64,000 nt of DNA from an uncultured Bacteroidota bacterium (lineage in GTDB: Bacteria > Bacteroidota > Bacteroidia > Flavobacteriales > Flavobacteriaceae): contig CACMUP010000008.1 in assembly GCA_902616905.1 (NCBI GenBank), positions 1 to 64,000 of the forward strand. Reading direction: 5' to 3'. The translations under genes were made by a program, and so were the position numbers. Below are positions 51,047 through 60,630 of the stretch, one piece after another. Position 1 is the first letter of the stretch; each line of letters opens with the position of its first letter. The notes below the pieces were generated by a model. That model searched no databases and was not told the DNA's origin. It was given only the letters and a program-made list of their open reading frames with translations.

Positions 51047-51427
51047 ATGTTATATATTAATGAAATAATTGGAACTGTTTTTTGTTTGCTATCAGTAATT
51101 CTAGGTGCTTTCGGATCTCATAAACTAAAAAATAAACTTACGCAAACTGAAATTCAATCATTTGAGATAGGAGTTAAATATTTAATGTATCATGGCCTTT
51201 CACTTCTAATTATCTCTCAATTATATCTTGACATTACAGTATGGGTAACCGCATTGATAACTATTGGAACATTGATTTTCTCTTTTAGCATTTTCTTTCT
51301 ATCAACCCAAACTTTATTTAATAGAAATTTAAAAATTTTAGGACCCTTAACTCCTTTAGGTGGATTATTAATGATAATTGGTTGGTTTTTGCTTCTATTT
51401 GAATTTTTATTTCCTTATTTAAATTAA
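51047..51427 (+). CDS. DUF423 family membrane protein
   Basis: LLSVILGAFGSHKLKNKLTQTEIQSFEIGVKYLMYHGLSLLII, LTPLGGLLMIIGWFLL. Confidence 0.88.
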   Translation: MLYINEIIGTVFCLLSVILGAFGSHKLKNKLTQTEIQSFEIGVKYLMYHGLSLLIISQLYLDITVWVTALITIGTLIFSFSIFFLSTQTLFNRNLKILGPLTPLGGLLMIIGWFLLLFEFLFPYLN

Positions 51428-51504
51428 TTTTAGGATTTTAACGCAAAATCGAAACGTTAGACTAATCAATTAAGAATGCCTTGTAAAAAAAATTAATCTT
51501 AAAT

Positions 51505-52560
51505 ATGAAAAAAATAATTTTTTTGTTGTTTTTAATTCCGCTCTCAACTTTTGGGCAAAATGAAAAAGAAATTAACTTACCTGCAAGACACACAGTTGAT
51601 TTTCAATATCCATCCCTAACAGATGGGCCTTATGTATTTATTAAAGAGGATCATTTTTTAAAAAAATCAATAAAAAATGGCGTTGTCTTTTCGGAAAAAT
51701 TAGGACAAGATACTTTCAATACTGAATATTCTCCAAAACCATCTACTTTTAATAATGTAAATAAAATAGTTGCATTAAGTGACATACACGGACAATATGA
51801 TTTACTCATTAAATTACTTATAAACAATAAAATTATTGATGAAGATCTAATTTGGATTTTTGGAGAAGGTCATTTTGTTGTAGTTGGAGATATTTTTGAC
51901 AGAGGTGATAAAGTCAATGAAGTTTTATGGTTTTTATATGATCTTGAAATTCAAGCAAAAAAAAAGGGGGGCTTTGTACACATTCTTCTCGGTAACCACG
52001 AGTACATGGTCTTTCAAAATGATTTAAGGTATATCCATTCAAAGTATCACAAAACACCATTTTTACTAGGGATTGAATACAAAGAATTATATGGTAAAAA
52101 TACTGTTATTGGAAAGTGGTTGAGATCAAAGCCAACTATAATTAAGATAAACGATATAATGTTTACTCATGCAGGGATTTCAAGAGAATTTTTTTCAAGT
52201 GTCAATTTTGATCTTGATAATATAAACAGAGATATGAGAGAGTCTATTGATTTATCAATTGATGAAATGGTTTCAAATAATTTTTATAATATTTATTTTG
52301 GAGAAAAAAGTTTGACATGGTATAGAGGTTATTATTACCACGACATGACAGATAAGCAATTAAATAAATTATTAGATAAGATTGAAGCAAAGCATATAGT
52401 AGTTGGACACTCATCAAGTGACAATGTTTTAGAATTTTATGACAACATTGTTTATTGTGTAGATTCCAGCATGAAATTGGGAGAATATGGAGAGATACTT
52501 TTGATAAAAAATAATGTTTTTTATCGTGGCACTCTAAGTGGACAAATAATAAAACTTTAA
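51505..52560 (+). CDS. Secreted calcineurin-like metallophosphatase
   Basis: Signal peptide; ALSDIHGQYDLLIKLL, VVVGDIFDRGDKVNEVLW, HILLGNHEYMV, MFTHAGIS. Confidence 0.93.
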   Translation: MKKIIFLLFLIPLSTFGQNEKEINLPARHTVDFQYPSLTDGPYVFIKEDHFLKKSIKNGVVFSEKLGQDTFNTEYSPKPSTFNNVNKIVALSDIHGQYDLLIKLLINNKIIDEDLIWIFGEGHFVVVGDIFDRGDKVNEVLWFLYDLEIQAKKKGGFVHILLGNHEYMVFQNDLRYIHSKYHKTPFLLGIEYKELYGKNTVIGKWLRSKPTIIKINDIMFTHAGISREFFSSVNFDLDNINRDMRESIDLSIDEMVSNNFYNIYFGEKSLTWYRGYYYHDMTDKQLNKLLDKIEAKHIVVGHSSSDNVLEFYDNIVYCVDSSMKLGEYGEILLIKNNVFYRGTLSGQIIKL

Positions 52561-53191
52561 ATAATTATCTAAAATTTTATTTAATTAATTTCACTATAAA
52601 TACTGTTCGTCTTTGTTTGTGTCTTGTACATATCAATATCGAATTTTGTTAAACTAGACAATGCTAAATATTTATTGTCTGATTATAAAATAATATCTGA
52701 AGAGAAAAGAAAAAGCTTTGATATAAAGATTTTTTAATAAACAAGCAGGTTATTATTTTTTGTATTCCAACTTTTTAATTATCAGAGTCTAATTTTAATA
52801 TGGTCTTGCTTTTTAATAAATTTTAAAACTTATCTTATTATAAAATCAAAAAAATTTTTAAAACGTAAAGTATCTTAAATAAGCGTATGGAACCTAACTT
52901 TGAAATTAAAACTAAAAAAATGAAATGTAATTTTTACTCTTTTCTATAACTAATATTAACTTCTTGCTACACAACTTAAATTATTATTGGAAAAGAAGCC
53001 CTTGGGAATATTACGATTAATTTGAAACAAACACATTTAAAAATGGTTTATTTTCATTTGTTATTTCAGAGATGGAAAAAATTATTAACAAAGAAAATTG
53101 TATTATAATTTCGAAACATTCTATGTATTGACCTGGTATTAAATACTTTTACTTTCGGAATCTATTCAGCAACTATAATAATACTCAAACA

Positions 53192-53275
53192 TTAAGAGTT
53201 TATATATAAAAGACACATTCCAACAATAATCATACATATTATCATTACCCAATTGACCCATCCGATTTTCTTCAT
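53192..53275 (-). CDS. Putative tiny single-TM peptide MKKIGWVNWVMIICMIIVGMCLLYINS
   Basis: 27 codons plus TAA, ATG start 1 nt after the upstream tiny ORF's stop; strongly hydrophobic. Confidence 0.4.
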   Translation of the reverse strand: MKKIGWVNWVMIICMIIVGMCLLYINS

Positions 53276-53276
53276 A

Positions 53277-53363
53277 TTAAAACATATATATTCCAATGCA
53301 AAGTATCATAAAAGCGTAAATAATTATTACAAGCCAGGCAGCAGCTGAGACTTTAAATTTCAT
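53277..53363 (-). CDS. Putative tiny single-TM peptide MKFKVSAAAWLVIIIYAFMILCIGIYMF
   Basis: 28 codons plus TAA; basic N-terminus then hydrophobic helix. Confidence 0.4.
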   Translation of the reverse strand: MKFKVSAAAWLVIIIYAFMILCIGIYMF

Positions 53364-53521
53364 GTTGATTCTACATTTAAAATTAAAATACAAAAAATTT
53401 ATCAATTAAAATTTTGGAAAATATATACTGTTGTTGAAATCTATAATACTTTAAAATTGATTAACTCGAATATAAAGGCTAAATAAATGCGAAATCAGTG
53501 TTTTTTTATTAAAAGATCTTG

Positions 53522-53549
53522 AAAAAACCCCTCAATAAAAAAGAGGGGT
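53522..53549 (-). terminator. Rho-independent terminator after tRNA-Arg
   Basis: Minus strand acccctc-loop-gaggggt followed by T-run. Confidence 0.8.
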
Positions 53550-53555
53550 ATGATG

Positions 53556-53629
53556 TGACCTCGGCAGGATTCAAACCTGCAACCTCTTGAGCCGTAATCA
53601 AGTGCACTATTCAGTTATGCTACGAGGCC
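53556..53629 (-). tRNA. tRNA-Arg(ACG)
   Basis: Reverse complement GGCCTCG...CGAGGTC; anticodon loop TTACGGC; TTTGAAT T-loop. Confidence 0.93.
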
Positions 53630-53786
53630 AGTATGCTGATTTACAATAAGTTGGATTCCTTATTTCCCTTTTGTTAATAGCTGTGTGTAACACCACGTAT
53701 TACATAATGCTATTTTTTACTCATTGTTTCAGGGCAAATATAAGCATCAAATTCATAGTAATAAAACAAGAAGTAGCTTTTTCATA

Positions 53787-54053
53787 TTACCAATCATCTT
53801 CTTCTGATGCACTATTTACTTCATCGTTTATCCCCTGTAATAGTTGAGTTCCATAATCAATTAAACCATCTCTGTAAGCATAATATGATTTTGGGATTGC
53901 ATCAAGCATAGCTTGTTTCTTTTTTTTACCAATTATTTTATATTCAGGTCTTTCTAACATTTGTTTTTGGGCTTCAACTGCGGAGTTAACATATTCCTCT
54001 GTAAAGTCCATAAGGGGGTCTGCTGTGGTTTCTTGTATTGTTCCATTTGTCAT
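53787..54053 (-). CDS. Hypothetical protein
   Basis: 88 aa, polar composition with acidic tail NSASEEDDW; no recognised family. Confidence 0.55.
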   Translation of the reverse strand: MTNGTIQETTADPLMDFTEEYVNSAVEAQKQMLERPEYKIIGKKKKQAMLDAIPKSYYAYRDGLIDYGTQLLQGINDEVNSASEEDDW

Positions 54054-54107
54054 ATAATTTGCTCTGCCATATTGTTTTTTTATTTTTTTTGTTTAAGTTA
54101 ATTTTAT

Positions 54108-54515
54108 ATGATGAGATATTTAAAACCGATATTAATCTTGTTTGTGTCGTGGGTCGTACTAAAAGCCCAAATCAAAATCTATGTTTGGCTTTTGATGTTT
54201 CATAAAAACAATTTACAGGGTGGTGATACGCCGAATATAATAGAAAAGTTTATGGTTTATGGACTTGATAAATATTTCATATATTTCATTGGAGCCCAAA
54301 AACTATCAGCGGCCGTAGGCCTGTTGACAGGGTTATTTTACAAAAAGTTTATAATTCCGTGTGCATTTGTAATTTCTGTCCTTATGCTTGGGACAGTTAT
54401 GATGCATCTAATGGTTTCAGACCAGATTCATAAATTTATTCCTGCCATTTTGATGTTATTTTGTAGTATTTCAATTGTCCTTATGACCAAATTTGAAATT
54501 AGGGTTTCGGATTAA
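54108..54515 (+). CDS. Small membrane protein, possibly DoxX-like
   Basis: Four hydrophobic segments; GAQKLSAAVGLLTGLFYKKF...LMLGTVMMHLMVSDQIHKFIPAIL. Confidence 0.6.
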   Translation: MMRYLKPILILFVSWVVLKAQIKIYVWLLMFHKNNLQGGDTPNIIEKFMVYGLDKYFIYFIGAQKLSAAVGLLTGLFYKKFIIPCAFVISVLMLGTVMMHLMVSDQIHKFIPAILMLFCSISIVLMTKFEIRVSD

Positions 54516-54632
54516 CATCCATTCTAACTGTGAATGTGTTTCAACTTTTCCTGTCAGTTTATTAAATTCTGTAGTTTCTGCTTCTAACCAATACTTTGAC
54601 ACAGAAGACCTGTCTTTTCTATCTAAACTCAT
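54471..54632 (-). CDS. Hypothetical 53-aa protein, antisense-overlapping the preceding gene's 3' end
   Basis: MSLDRKDRSSVSKYWLEAETTEFNKLTGKVETHSQLEWMLIRNPNFKFGHKDN; below the ORF-track length cutoff. Confidence 0.4.
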   Translation of the reverse strand: MSLDRKDRSSVSKYWLEAETTEFNKLTGKVETHSQLEWMLIRNPNFKFGHKDN

Positions 54633-54746
54633 ATTTTTTGTATTATTTAAATATGCATTAGCTATGCCATCGCATTACCATTGTATCTATTTTGCGTCTA
54701 CTTGTTATAAACAAAGGGGGGAGGATATGATGTAATCTGAAATTCC

Positions 54747-55508
54747 CTAATCCAGAGATTTAATTCTTATGTTTTTGAATTTTATTGGATGACTTTCAGA
54801 TTGAAGAGAAATGTAACCCTCACTTAATTTTTCATTTTTTTTGTGAAGCATATTTTCAGGTAATCTTCCATCATCTCCGATTCTTAAATTACTGTATGTT
54901 ATTACTCTTTTTCCATTTATTATATGATGTACAATTGAATCTGAATAAACAATTATCTCAGCTTTAACCCAATCATCAATGTCATAAGTATCCGAATTGG
55001 ATCTTACACAGTGATTTTTGACTTTTTCAGAATTTATATCAGCATCAGTTCCTGGAGTGCAAAGATTCCCTGTTGGTCTATCACCATTTCCAAGCCCCCC
55101 CAATAATTGATTTTCAATACTAACTGGATATGGCTGATCAATCAACATAGTTTTGGGATGTTGACTGTGAAACATAACTCCACTATTTTTAGTAGCCCAA
55201 CCCTCTCCACCATTGATTTGCTGATCAAAAAATTTATATTCAAGTTTTAAATGAAAATTCTTAAATTTTTTCTCAATGTAGAACAAGTGACCATATCTAA
55301 AATCAAAATTTTCATAATTTTCATATGAAACTTGGATTTCTCCATTTTTAACTTTAAATGTATTTCCAAAATTTTCCCCAGAAGGATACCCTTTGATCTT
55401 AACTGTCCATCCTTCTAAATCTTTACCGTTAAATATGTTTTTCCATTCATTTTGTGAAAACACATTTGTACAAAAAAACAATAGTGCTATAAGTATTATA
55501 TTTTTCAT
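54747..55508 (-). CDS. DUF1080 (3-keto-disaccharide hydrolase) domain protein
   Basis: MKNIILIALLFFCTNVFSQ; NEWKNIFNGKDLEGWTVKIKGYP, NSGVMFHSQ, GYISLQSESHPIKFKNIRIKSL. Confidence 0.92.
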   Translation of the reverse strand: MKNIILIALLFFCTNVFSQNEWKNIFNGKDLEGWTVKIKGYPSGENFGNTFKVKNGEIQVSYENYENFDFRYGHLFYIEKKFKNFHLKLEYKFFDQQINGGEGWATKNSGVMFHSQHPKTMLIDQPYPVSIENQLLGGLGNGDRPTGNLCTPGTDADINSEKVKNHCVRSNSDTYDIDDWVKAEIIVYSDSIVHHIINGKRVITYSNLRIGDDGRLPENMLHKKNEKLSEGYISLQSESHPIKFKNIRIKSLD

Positions 55509-55850
55509 AATTATTAAGTATTTAATTGTACTTAGATATACTAATTGGGTAATGATACCCACCAACATACTTTTGTTAAATTACCAAAAACTTAGTAACT
55601 AATTGCATATCTTCCTGTTGATACTCTTACTGTATTTGTTGCTACTGTATTTGAACTTGAAGTGTTTTCTGAACTTGAATTTGAATTTACATTAGTTGCA
55701 CTACTGTTTAAATACAATGTAATTATAATTACCTTTTTAGTTTGAAAGATATATTGAATTTTTGATTTGGCAATATATAATATATTTTCGTTTTCGTATC
55801 AAAAATTAATTATTTAAAAAACTTAGACGTAACTTGCGATCAATTGGAGT

Positions 55851-56786
55851 ATGGATTTTTTCGCTATAATTCTAGGTTTATTTTTTCTAATAAAAGGAGG
55901 TGAGTATCTTTTTGATGGTTCCTTAGCAATTTCATTAAAACTTAAAATACCAAAATTTGTTATTGGCATGACAATAGTTTCCTTTGCCACTTCAGCTCCT
56001 GAATTGGTGGTAAGTGTGAAGTCAGCATTGATGGGATATCCAGATCTTGCATTAGGTAATATTGTAGGTTCAAACATTGCCAATGTAGCATTTGTAATGG
56101 GCATAGTAGTTTTATTGGCTCCAATTAAAATTGATAAAGTATTCTATAAGTTTGACTGGCCAATAATGATGTTAATTACACTTTTATTTTATTTTTTTTT
56201 GAAAACAGGAAATTTTTTATCTCTTGAAGAAGGGTTAATAATGATAGCTGCACTAATAATTTATTTATTTGTTATTTTATTTTTTCAAAAGAGCAGACTA
56301 GTAGATGGAGAGGTATTCGATAACAGGGAAAATAAAAAATATTTTAAAATATTTTATTTAATTGTATTGGGAGGATTTCTTTTGTGGTTGGGATCTGAAG
56401 TTTTAATAAAGGGTGCAATTTCCTTAGCATCTAAATTAGGTATTAGCGAGAGAATAATTAGCGTTTCAATAATTGCATTTGGTACAAGTATTCCAGAACT
56501 GTCAACTTCTATTATCGCAATAATAAATAAAGAAGAAAAAATTTCTATTGGAAATTTAATTGGATCAAATATATTTGACATGTTGGGGGTTATAGGTTTA
56601 ACTGCTATTATATCACCAATATATATTATAGATGAAAAATTAATTTCAAATGATTTGATTTGGATGCTGTCAATAGCAATTTTATTATTACCACTTGTTT
56701 TTTTCCCAAATAAAATGAAGTTTGGGAAACATGAAGGAATAATACTTATTTTATTTTATATCCTATATATAGTAAGATTATTTTAA
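55851..56786 (+). CDS. Calcium/sodium antiporter (YrbG family)
   Basis: TSAPELVVSVKSALMGYPDLALGNIVGSNIANVAFVMG and FGTSIPELSTSIIAIINKEEKISIGNLIGSNIFDMLGVIG alpha repeats. Confidence 0.95.
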   Translation: MDFFAIILGLFFLIKGGEYLFDGSLAISLKLKIPKFVIGMTIVSFATSAPELVVSVKSALMGYPDLALGNIVGSNIANVAFVMGIVVLLAPIKIDKVFYKFDWPIMMLITLLFYFFLKTGNFLSLEEGLIMIAALIIYLFVILFFQKSRLVDGEVFDNRENKKYFKIFYLIVLGGFLLWLGSEVLIKGAISLASKLGISERIISVSIIAFGTSIPELSTSIIAIINKEEKISIGNLIGSNIFDMLGVIGLTAIISPIYIIDEKLISNDLIWMLSIAILLLPLVFFPNKMKFGKHEGIILILFYILYIVRLF

Positions 56787-56788
56787 AA

Positions 56789-56816
56789 AAAACCCTCTTT
56801 TTAGAGGGTTTTTTTG
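56789..56816 (+). terminator. Bidirectional Rho-independent terminator between antiporter and glutamine synthetase
   Basis: aaaaccctct-tttt-agagggtttt with flanking A/T runs between convergent genes. Confidence 0.9.
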
Positions 56817-56819
56817 TTA

Positions 56820-57821
56820 TTAAGCTGATTTAACTGTCTTAATTATCCTCGCCGCTATTTGATAAGGATCACCATTTGATGCTGGCCTTCTGTCTTCAAG
56901 CCAACCTTTCCAACCATTTTCAACAGTCATTATTGGAATTCTTATTGAAGCGCCTCTATCAGAGACACCATAACTAAACTCGTCTATTGATTGGGTTTCA
57001 TGTTCCCCTGTTAACCGTTGGTCGTTAAACGCTCCATAAACATCTATATGTTCTTTTACAACGGGTCTAAAAGCTTCGCATATTTTTTCATAAGTATCTT
57101 TAGAACCACATGTTCTTAATGTTCCATTTGAAAAATTTGCATGCATTCCAGAACCATTCCAATCTGTGTTACCAAGGGGTTTAGGGTGATATTCGATTGC
57201 TAGCCCAAAGTTTTCAGCTGTTCTTTCTAGTAAGTATCTTGCAACCCACATTTCATCTCCTGCCTGTTTTGCTCCTTTTGCGAAAGTTTGAAATTCCCAT
57301 TGTCCTGCAGCAACTTCCGCATTTGTTCCTTCTACATTAATTCCAGCCTCTAGACATATATCTAAGTGTTCGTCCATAATGTCTCTTCCGAATGCATTTT
57401 TACCACCCACGGAACAATAGAATTGGCCCTGTGGAGTTTGATCTTTTGGGAAACCTAAGGGCAGATTTGTTTCAGGATCCCACAAAAAATATTCTTGTTC
57501 AAATCCAAACCAAAAATCATTATCATCATCGTCTATTGTTGCTCTTCCGTTTGATTCATGTGGTGTTCCATCAGCATTCAAGACCTCAGTCATAACAAGA
57601 AAAGCATTTTTCCTTACTGGATCTGGGTATACCGCAACTGGTTTTAGTAAACAGTCAGAAGACCCTCCTTCAGCTTGTCTAGTAGAACTTCCATCAAAAG
57701 ACCACATTGGACAGTCAGATAATTTACCTCCAAAATCATCTACTACCTTCGTTTTACTTCTCAAGTTTGCTGTCGGCTTATATCCGTCAAGCCATATATA
57801 CTCAAGTTTTGTTTTGCTCAT
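56820..57821 (-). CDS. Glutamine synthetase, GSII (eukaryotic-like) type
   Basis: LEYIWLDGYKPTANLRSKTKVV, WSFDGSSTRQAEGGSSDCLLKPV, FGFEQEYFLWDPETNLPLGFP, NGSGMHANFS, GASIRIP. Confidence 0.94.
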   Translation of the reverse strand: MSKTKLEYIWLDGYKPTANLRSKTKVVDDFGGKLSDCPMWSFDGSSTRQAEGGSSDCLLKPVAVYPDPVRKNAFLVMTEVLNADGTPHESNGRATIDDDDNDFWFGFEQEYFLWDPETNLPLGFPKDQTPQGQFYCSVGGKNAFGRDIMDEHLDICLEAGINVEGTNAEVAAGQWEFQTFAKGAKQAGDEMWVARYLLERTAENFGLAIEYHPKPLGNTDWNGSGMHANFSNGTLRTCGSKDTYEKICEAFRPVVKEHIDVYGAFNDQRLTGEHETQSIDEFSYGVSDRGASIRIPIMTVENGWKGWLEDRRPASNGDPYQIAARIIKTVKSA

Positions 57822-58090
57822 AATTTTTATTTTTAACTAAAATAATTTTTCTTTAGTTAACCTATAAATATAAAGATGTAAAGAAATTAACAATAAACTA
57901 TTTTTATTAAACTTCTATTTTTTCGCAGTAAAAATTTAATATTCTTCATTTTTTTTTAAAAACATAGAAAAAAATTCAATATTTAATATTATAAATTATT
58001 ATGATTTTTTATTAATAATCAAAATTCGAAATTGTAATCGATAGTTAATAATTAAAATTTATGTTTATTAAAACTCAGCAACAATTAAAT

Positions 58091-58098
58091 TAATTTTG
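58091..58098 (+). promoter_or_regulatory. Candidate Bacteroidota -7 element (TAATTTTG)
   Basis: Matches TAnnTTTG 15 nt before the AIR-synthase-like start; no clear -33 TTG. Confidence 0.3.
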
Positions 58099-58112
58099 TA
58101 AAAAGACTTTTT

Positions 58113-59285
58113 ATGTCAAATCTTTACAATCAAAGAGGAGTTTCAGCTCATAAAGAAGATGTACATAATGCAATTAGAAATATCGATAAAGGATTATACC
58201 CTCGAGCATTTTGCAAAATTATTCCTGATATTTTAACTTCAAGTAAAGACCACGCAATTGTTATGCATGCTGACGGAGCAGGCACTAAATCATCACTAGC
58301 CTATATGTATTGGAAAGAGACAGGAGACATTTCCGTTTGGAATGGTATTGCCCAAGATGCCATAATCATGAATTTGGATGATCTTTTGTGTGTTGGTGCT
58401 ACTAAAGATATTTTATTATCGTCAACGATTGGAAGAAATAAAAAACATATTCCTGGAGAAGTAATTGAGACTATAATAGAAGGAACGGAAACTCTTTTAG
58501 AAAATTTAAGAAACTTAGGGATTTCAATTCATAGTACTGGAGGAGAGACAGCTGATATTGGCGATTTAGTAAGGACAATAATTGTTGATTCAACAGTCAC
58601 CGCAAGAATTTTGAGAAAAGAGGTGATAGATAACTCTAAAATTCAAAAGGGTGACGTCATAGTTGGACTTTCTTCCTCTGGACAAGCCTCTTATGAAAAA
58701 GAATACAATGGAGGGATGGGTAGCAATGGTTTAACATCTGCAAGACATGACATATTTGCTAAATATTTACAACAGAAATATCCTGAAAGTTTTGATCCAA
58801 ACATTCCGAATGATTTAGTTTATTCGGGATCTCGTAACCTTACAGATTTTCTTGAAGGAGTTCCTATTGATATCGGGAAATTAGTTTTGTCACCTACTCG
58901 AACTTATGCACCAATTATTCAGAAAATCTTTAACAACTTAGGGAGAGAATCTATTCATGGAATTATACATTGCAGTGGAGGAGCTCAAACTAAAATTTTA
59001 CATTTTATTGATAATTTGCATATTGTTAAAGACAACTTATTCGAAATACCACCTCTATTTAAATTAATCAAGAACGAATCACAAACATCTGCTAGAGAAA
59101 TGTATCAGGTTTTTAACATGGGACATAGAATGGAAATATATGCAAATCATTCAATAGCAGACGAGATAATTAAAATTTCAAAATCATTTTCTGTTGATGC
59201 AAAAATTATTGGAAATGTTGAAAATTCTAACAGTAAAAAATTGACACTCGTAACACCCTACGGAACCTATATTTATCCTGAATGA
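58113..59285 (+). CDS. AIR synthase-related protein (PurM-like)
   Basis: AIVMHADGAGTKSSLAYMYWKETGDISVWNGIAQDAIIMNLDDLLCVGA, STGGETADIGDLVRT. Confidence 0.88.
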   Translation: MSNLYNQRGVSAHKEDVHNAIRNIDKGLYPRAFCKIIPDILTSSKDHAIVMHADGAGTKSSLAYMYWKETGDISVWNGIAQDAIIMNLDDLLCVGATKDILLSSTIGRNKKHIPGEVIETIIEGTETLLENLRNLGISIHSTGGETADIGDLVRTIIVDSTVTARILRKEVIDNSKIQKGDVIVGLSSSGQASYEKEYNGGMGSNGLTSARHDIFAKYLQQKYPESFDPNIPNDLVYSGSRNLTDFLEGVPIDIGKLVLSPTRTYAPIIQKIFNNLGRESIHGIIHCSGGAQTKILHFIDNLHIVKDNLFEIPPLFKLIKNESQTSAREMYQVFNMGHRMEIYANHSIADEIIKISKSFSVDAKIIGNVENSNSKKLTLVTPYGTYIYPE

Positions 59286-59433
59286 TTTTGTTTTAAGTTA
59301 ATGTTATTATCATTAAATTAACATAAATTATTCTCATAAACCTTATTAATAAAAATAACTTTTTGTTATAATTATATTCGAATTAAATATTTTACAAATA
59401 AAATGTTTAATTGTTTATTTATTAATTTTATTA

Positions 59434-60042
59434 ATGTTTAATAAAATAATTTATATAGTTTTTTTTGCTCTAATCTCATTTTCAATTTACGGACAGGAAA
59501 ACGATTTATTTAAAGATTTAAGGCCTGAAAGTGAAGTGGACAAATCTTTATTACCAAAAAGAATGGTTTTTACTCAAAAATTTTTTTGGGGGAAAAACGG
59601 TTTATTAAGGAAGACGAAATTGTCTCCCCTTAATGGCGAACAACGTCAAAAAGAATTAAAATTAAGAAGAGTCATGTTAAAGACCCATCAAATAATCGGT
59701 TTTGTGACTTTAGCTGGAATGATAACACAAGGATTTCTGGGGGGTAAACTTTACAACAATTGGACATTAGATAGATATAATACGCACAAAACTGTCGGAA
59801 ATTTAACTTCAATTAGTTATTTTACTGGGGCCGGTCTGTCTCTCTTTTCTCCTCCGCCATTAATAAACAAAAAATATAAAGGTCTAAACTCAATCAAAGC
59901 ACATAAATACTTGGCTTCTATTCATTTTTCAGCAATGCTAGCAACGAATTTTTTCAAAAATAAAAACATGAAAATACATAAATATTCTGCTTACACAGCA
60001 GTTGGTAGCTTTGCAGCAGCAATAATGGTTTTTAAATTTTAG
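59434..60042 (+). CDS. Hypothetical membrane protein with histidine-bearing helices, candidate b561-like
   Basis: Signal peptide; LKTHQIIGFVTLAGMITQGFLGG, YNTHKTVGNLTSISYFTGAG, KAHKYLASIHFSAMLATN, KIHKYSAYTAVGSFAAAIMVF. Confidence 0.7.
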   Translation: MFNKIIYIVFFALISFSIYGQENDLFKDLRPESEVDKSLLPKRMVFTQKFFWGKNGLLRKTKLSPLNGEQRQKELKLRRVMLKTHQIIGFVTLAGMITQGFLGGKLYNNWTLDRYNTHKTVGNLTSISYFTGAGLSLFSPPPLINKKYKGLNSIKAHKYLASIHFSAMLATNFFKNKNMKIHKYSAYTAVGSFAAAIMVFKF

Positions 60043-60045
60043 ATA

Positions 60046-60588
60046 ATGAAAGTAAAACTTTTCTTTTTCTTATTTACAACTTTTCCTCTCTTTTGTTTTG
60101 GTCAAAATATACAATGGAAGGTAGATACAAACAAATCTTCAATAACATATAAGGGAAATCATGTACTTCATTCTTGGGAAGGAATTAATAATAAAGTTTA
60201 TGGTTTAGGAGTTCCAGATACTGAACTAGAGAGTCTTGATAAACTGGCAATTTTAATTTATGTTCGTGATTTTGACAGCAACAATTCTAGTAGAGACGCC
60301 CATGCACTGGAGATCTTAGATGCAATAAAATTTCCAGAAATAAAATTTTATTCTGATAAAATTAAAATCACCAATAGTAAAGCGTATTTATATGGTAGTT
60401 TTGATTTGCACGGAGTTAAAATTAATAAAGAATTAAAAGCTGATTTAAAGTCTAAAGAAACTACATTGGAATTAAATGGAAATTTTAATATTAAGCCTTC
60501 AGATTTTAAAATTAAACTTCCTTCTTTTTTAAGTATTAAAATAGATGATTTATTAGAGATTAATTATACCATTGTCTTAAATAAATAA
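60046..60588 (+). CDS. YceI family protein
   Basis: WKVDTNKSSITYKGNHVLHSWEG, ALEILDAIKFPEIKFYSDKI, YLYGSFDLHGVKINKEL. Confidence 0.88.
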   Translation: MKVKLFFFLFTTFPLFCFGQNIQWKVDTNKSSITYKGNHVLHSWEGINNKVYGLGVPDTELESLDKLAILIYVRDFDSNNSSRDAHALEILDAIKFPEIKFYSDKIKITNSKAYLYGSFDLHGVKINKELKADLKSKETTLELNGNFNIKPSDFKIKLPSFLSIKIDDLLEINYTIVLNK

Positions 60589-60615
60589 TCTAAGATAAAA
60601 TACTTTAACAATTCG

Positions 60616-60623
60616 TAAATTTG
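60616..60623 (+). promoter_or_regulatory. Candidate Bacteroidota -7 element (TAAATTTG) for prfA
   Basis: Matches TAnnTTTG 8 nt before the prfA ATG; no clear -33 TTG. Confidence 0.3.
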
Positions 60624-60630
60624 TTGCCTG

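Noticed and set aside
54493-54735. 80-aa plus-strand ORF
   Set aside because: Overlaps the end of the DoxX-like gene, no recognisable features; the minus-strand 53-aa ORF fits better.
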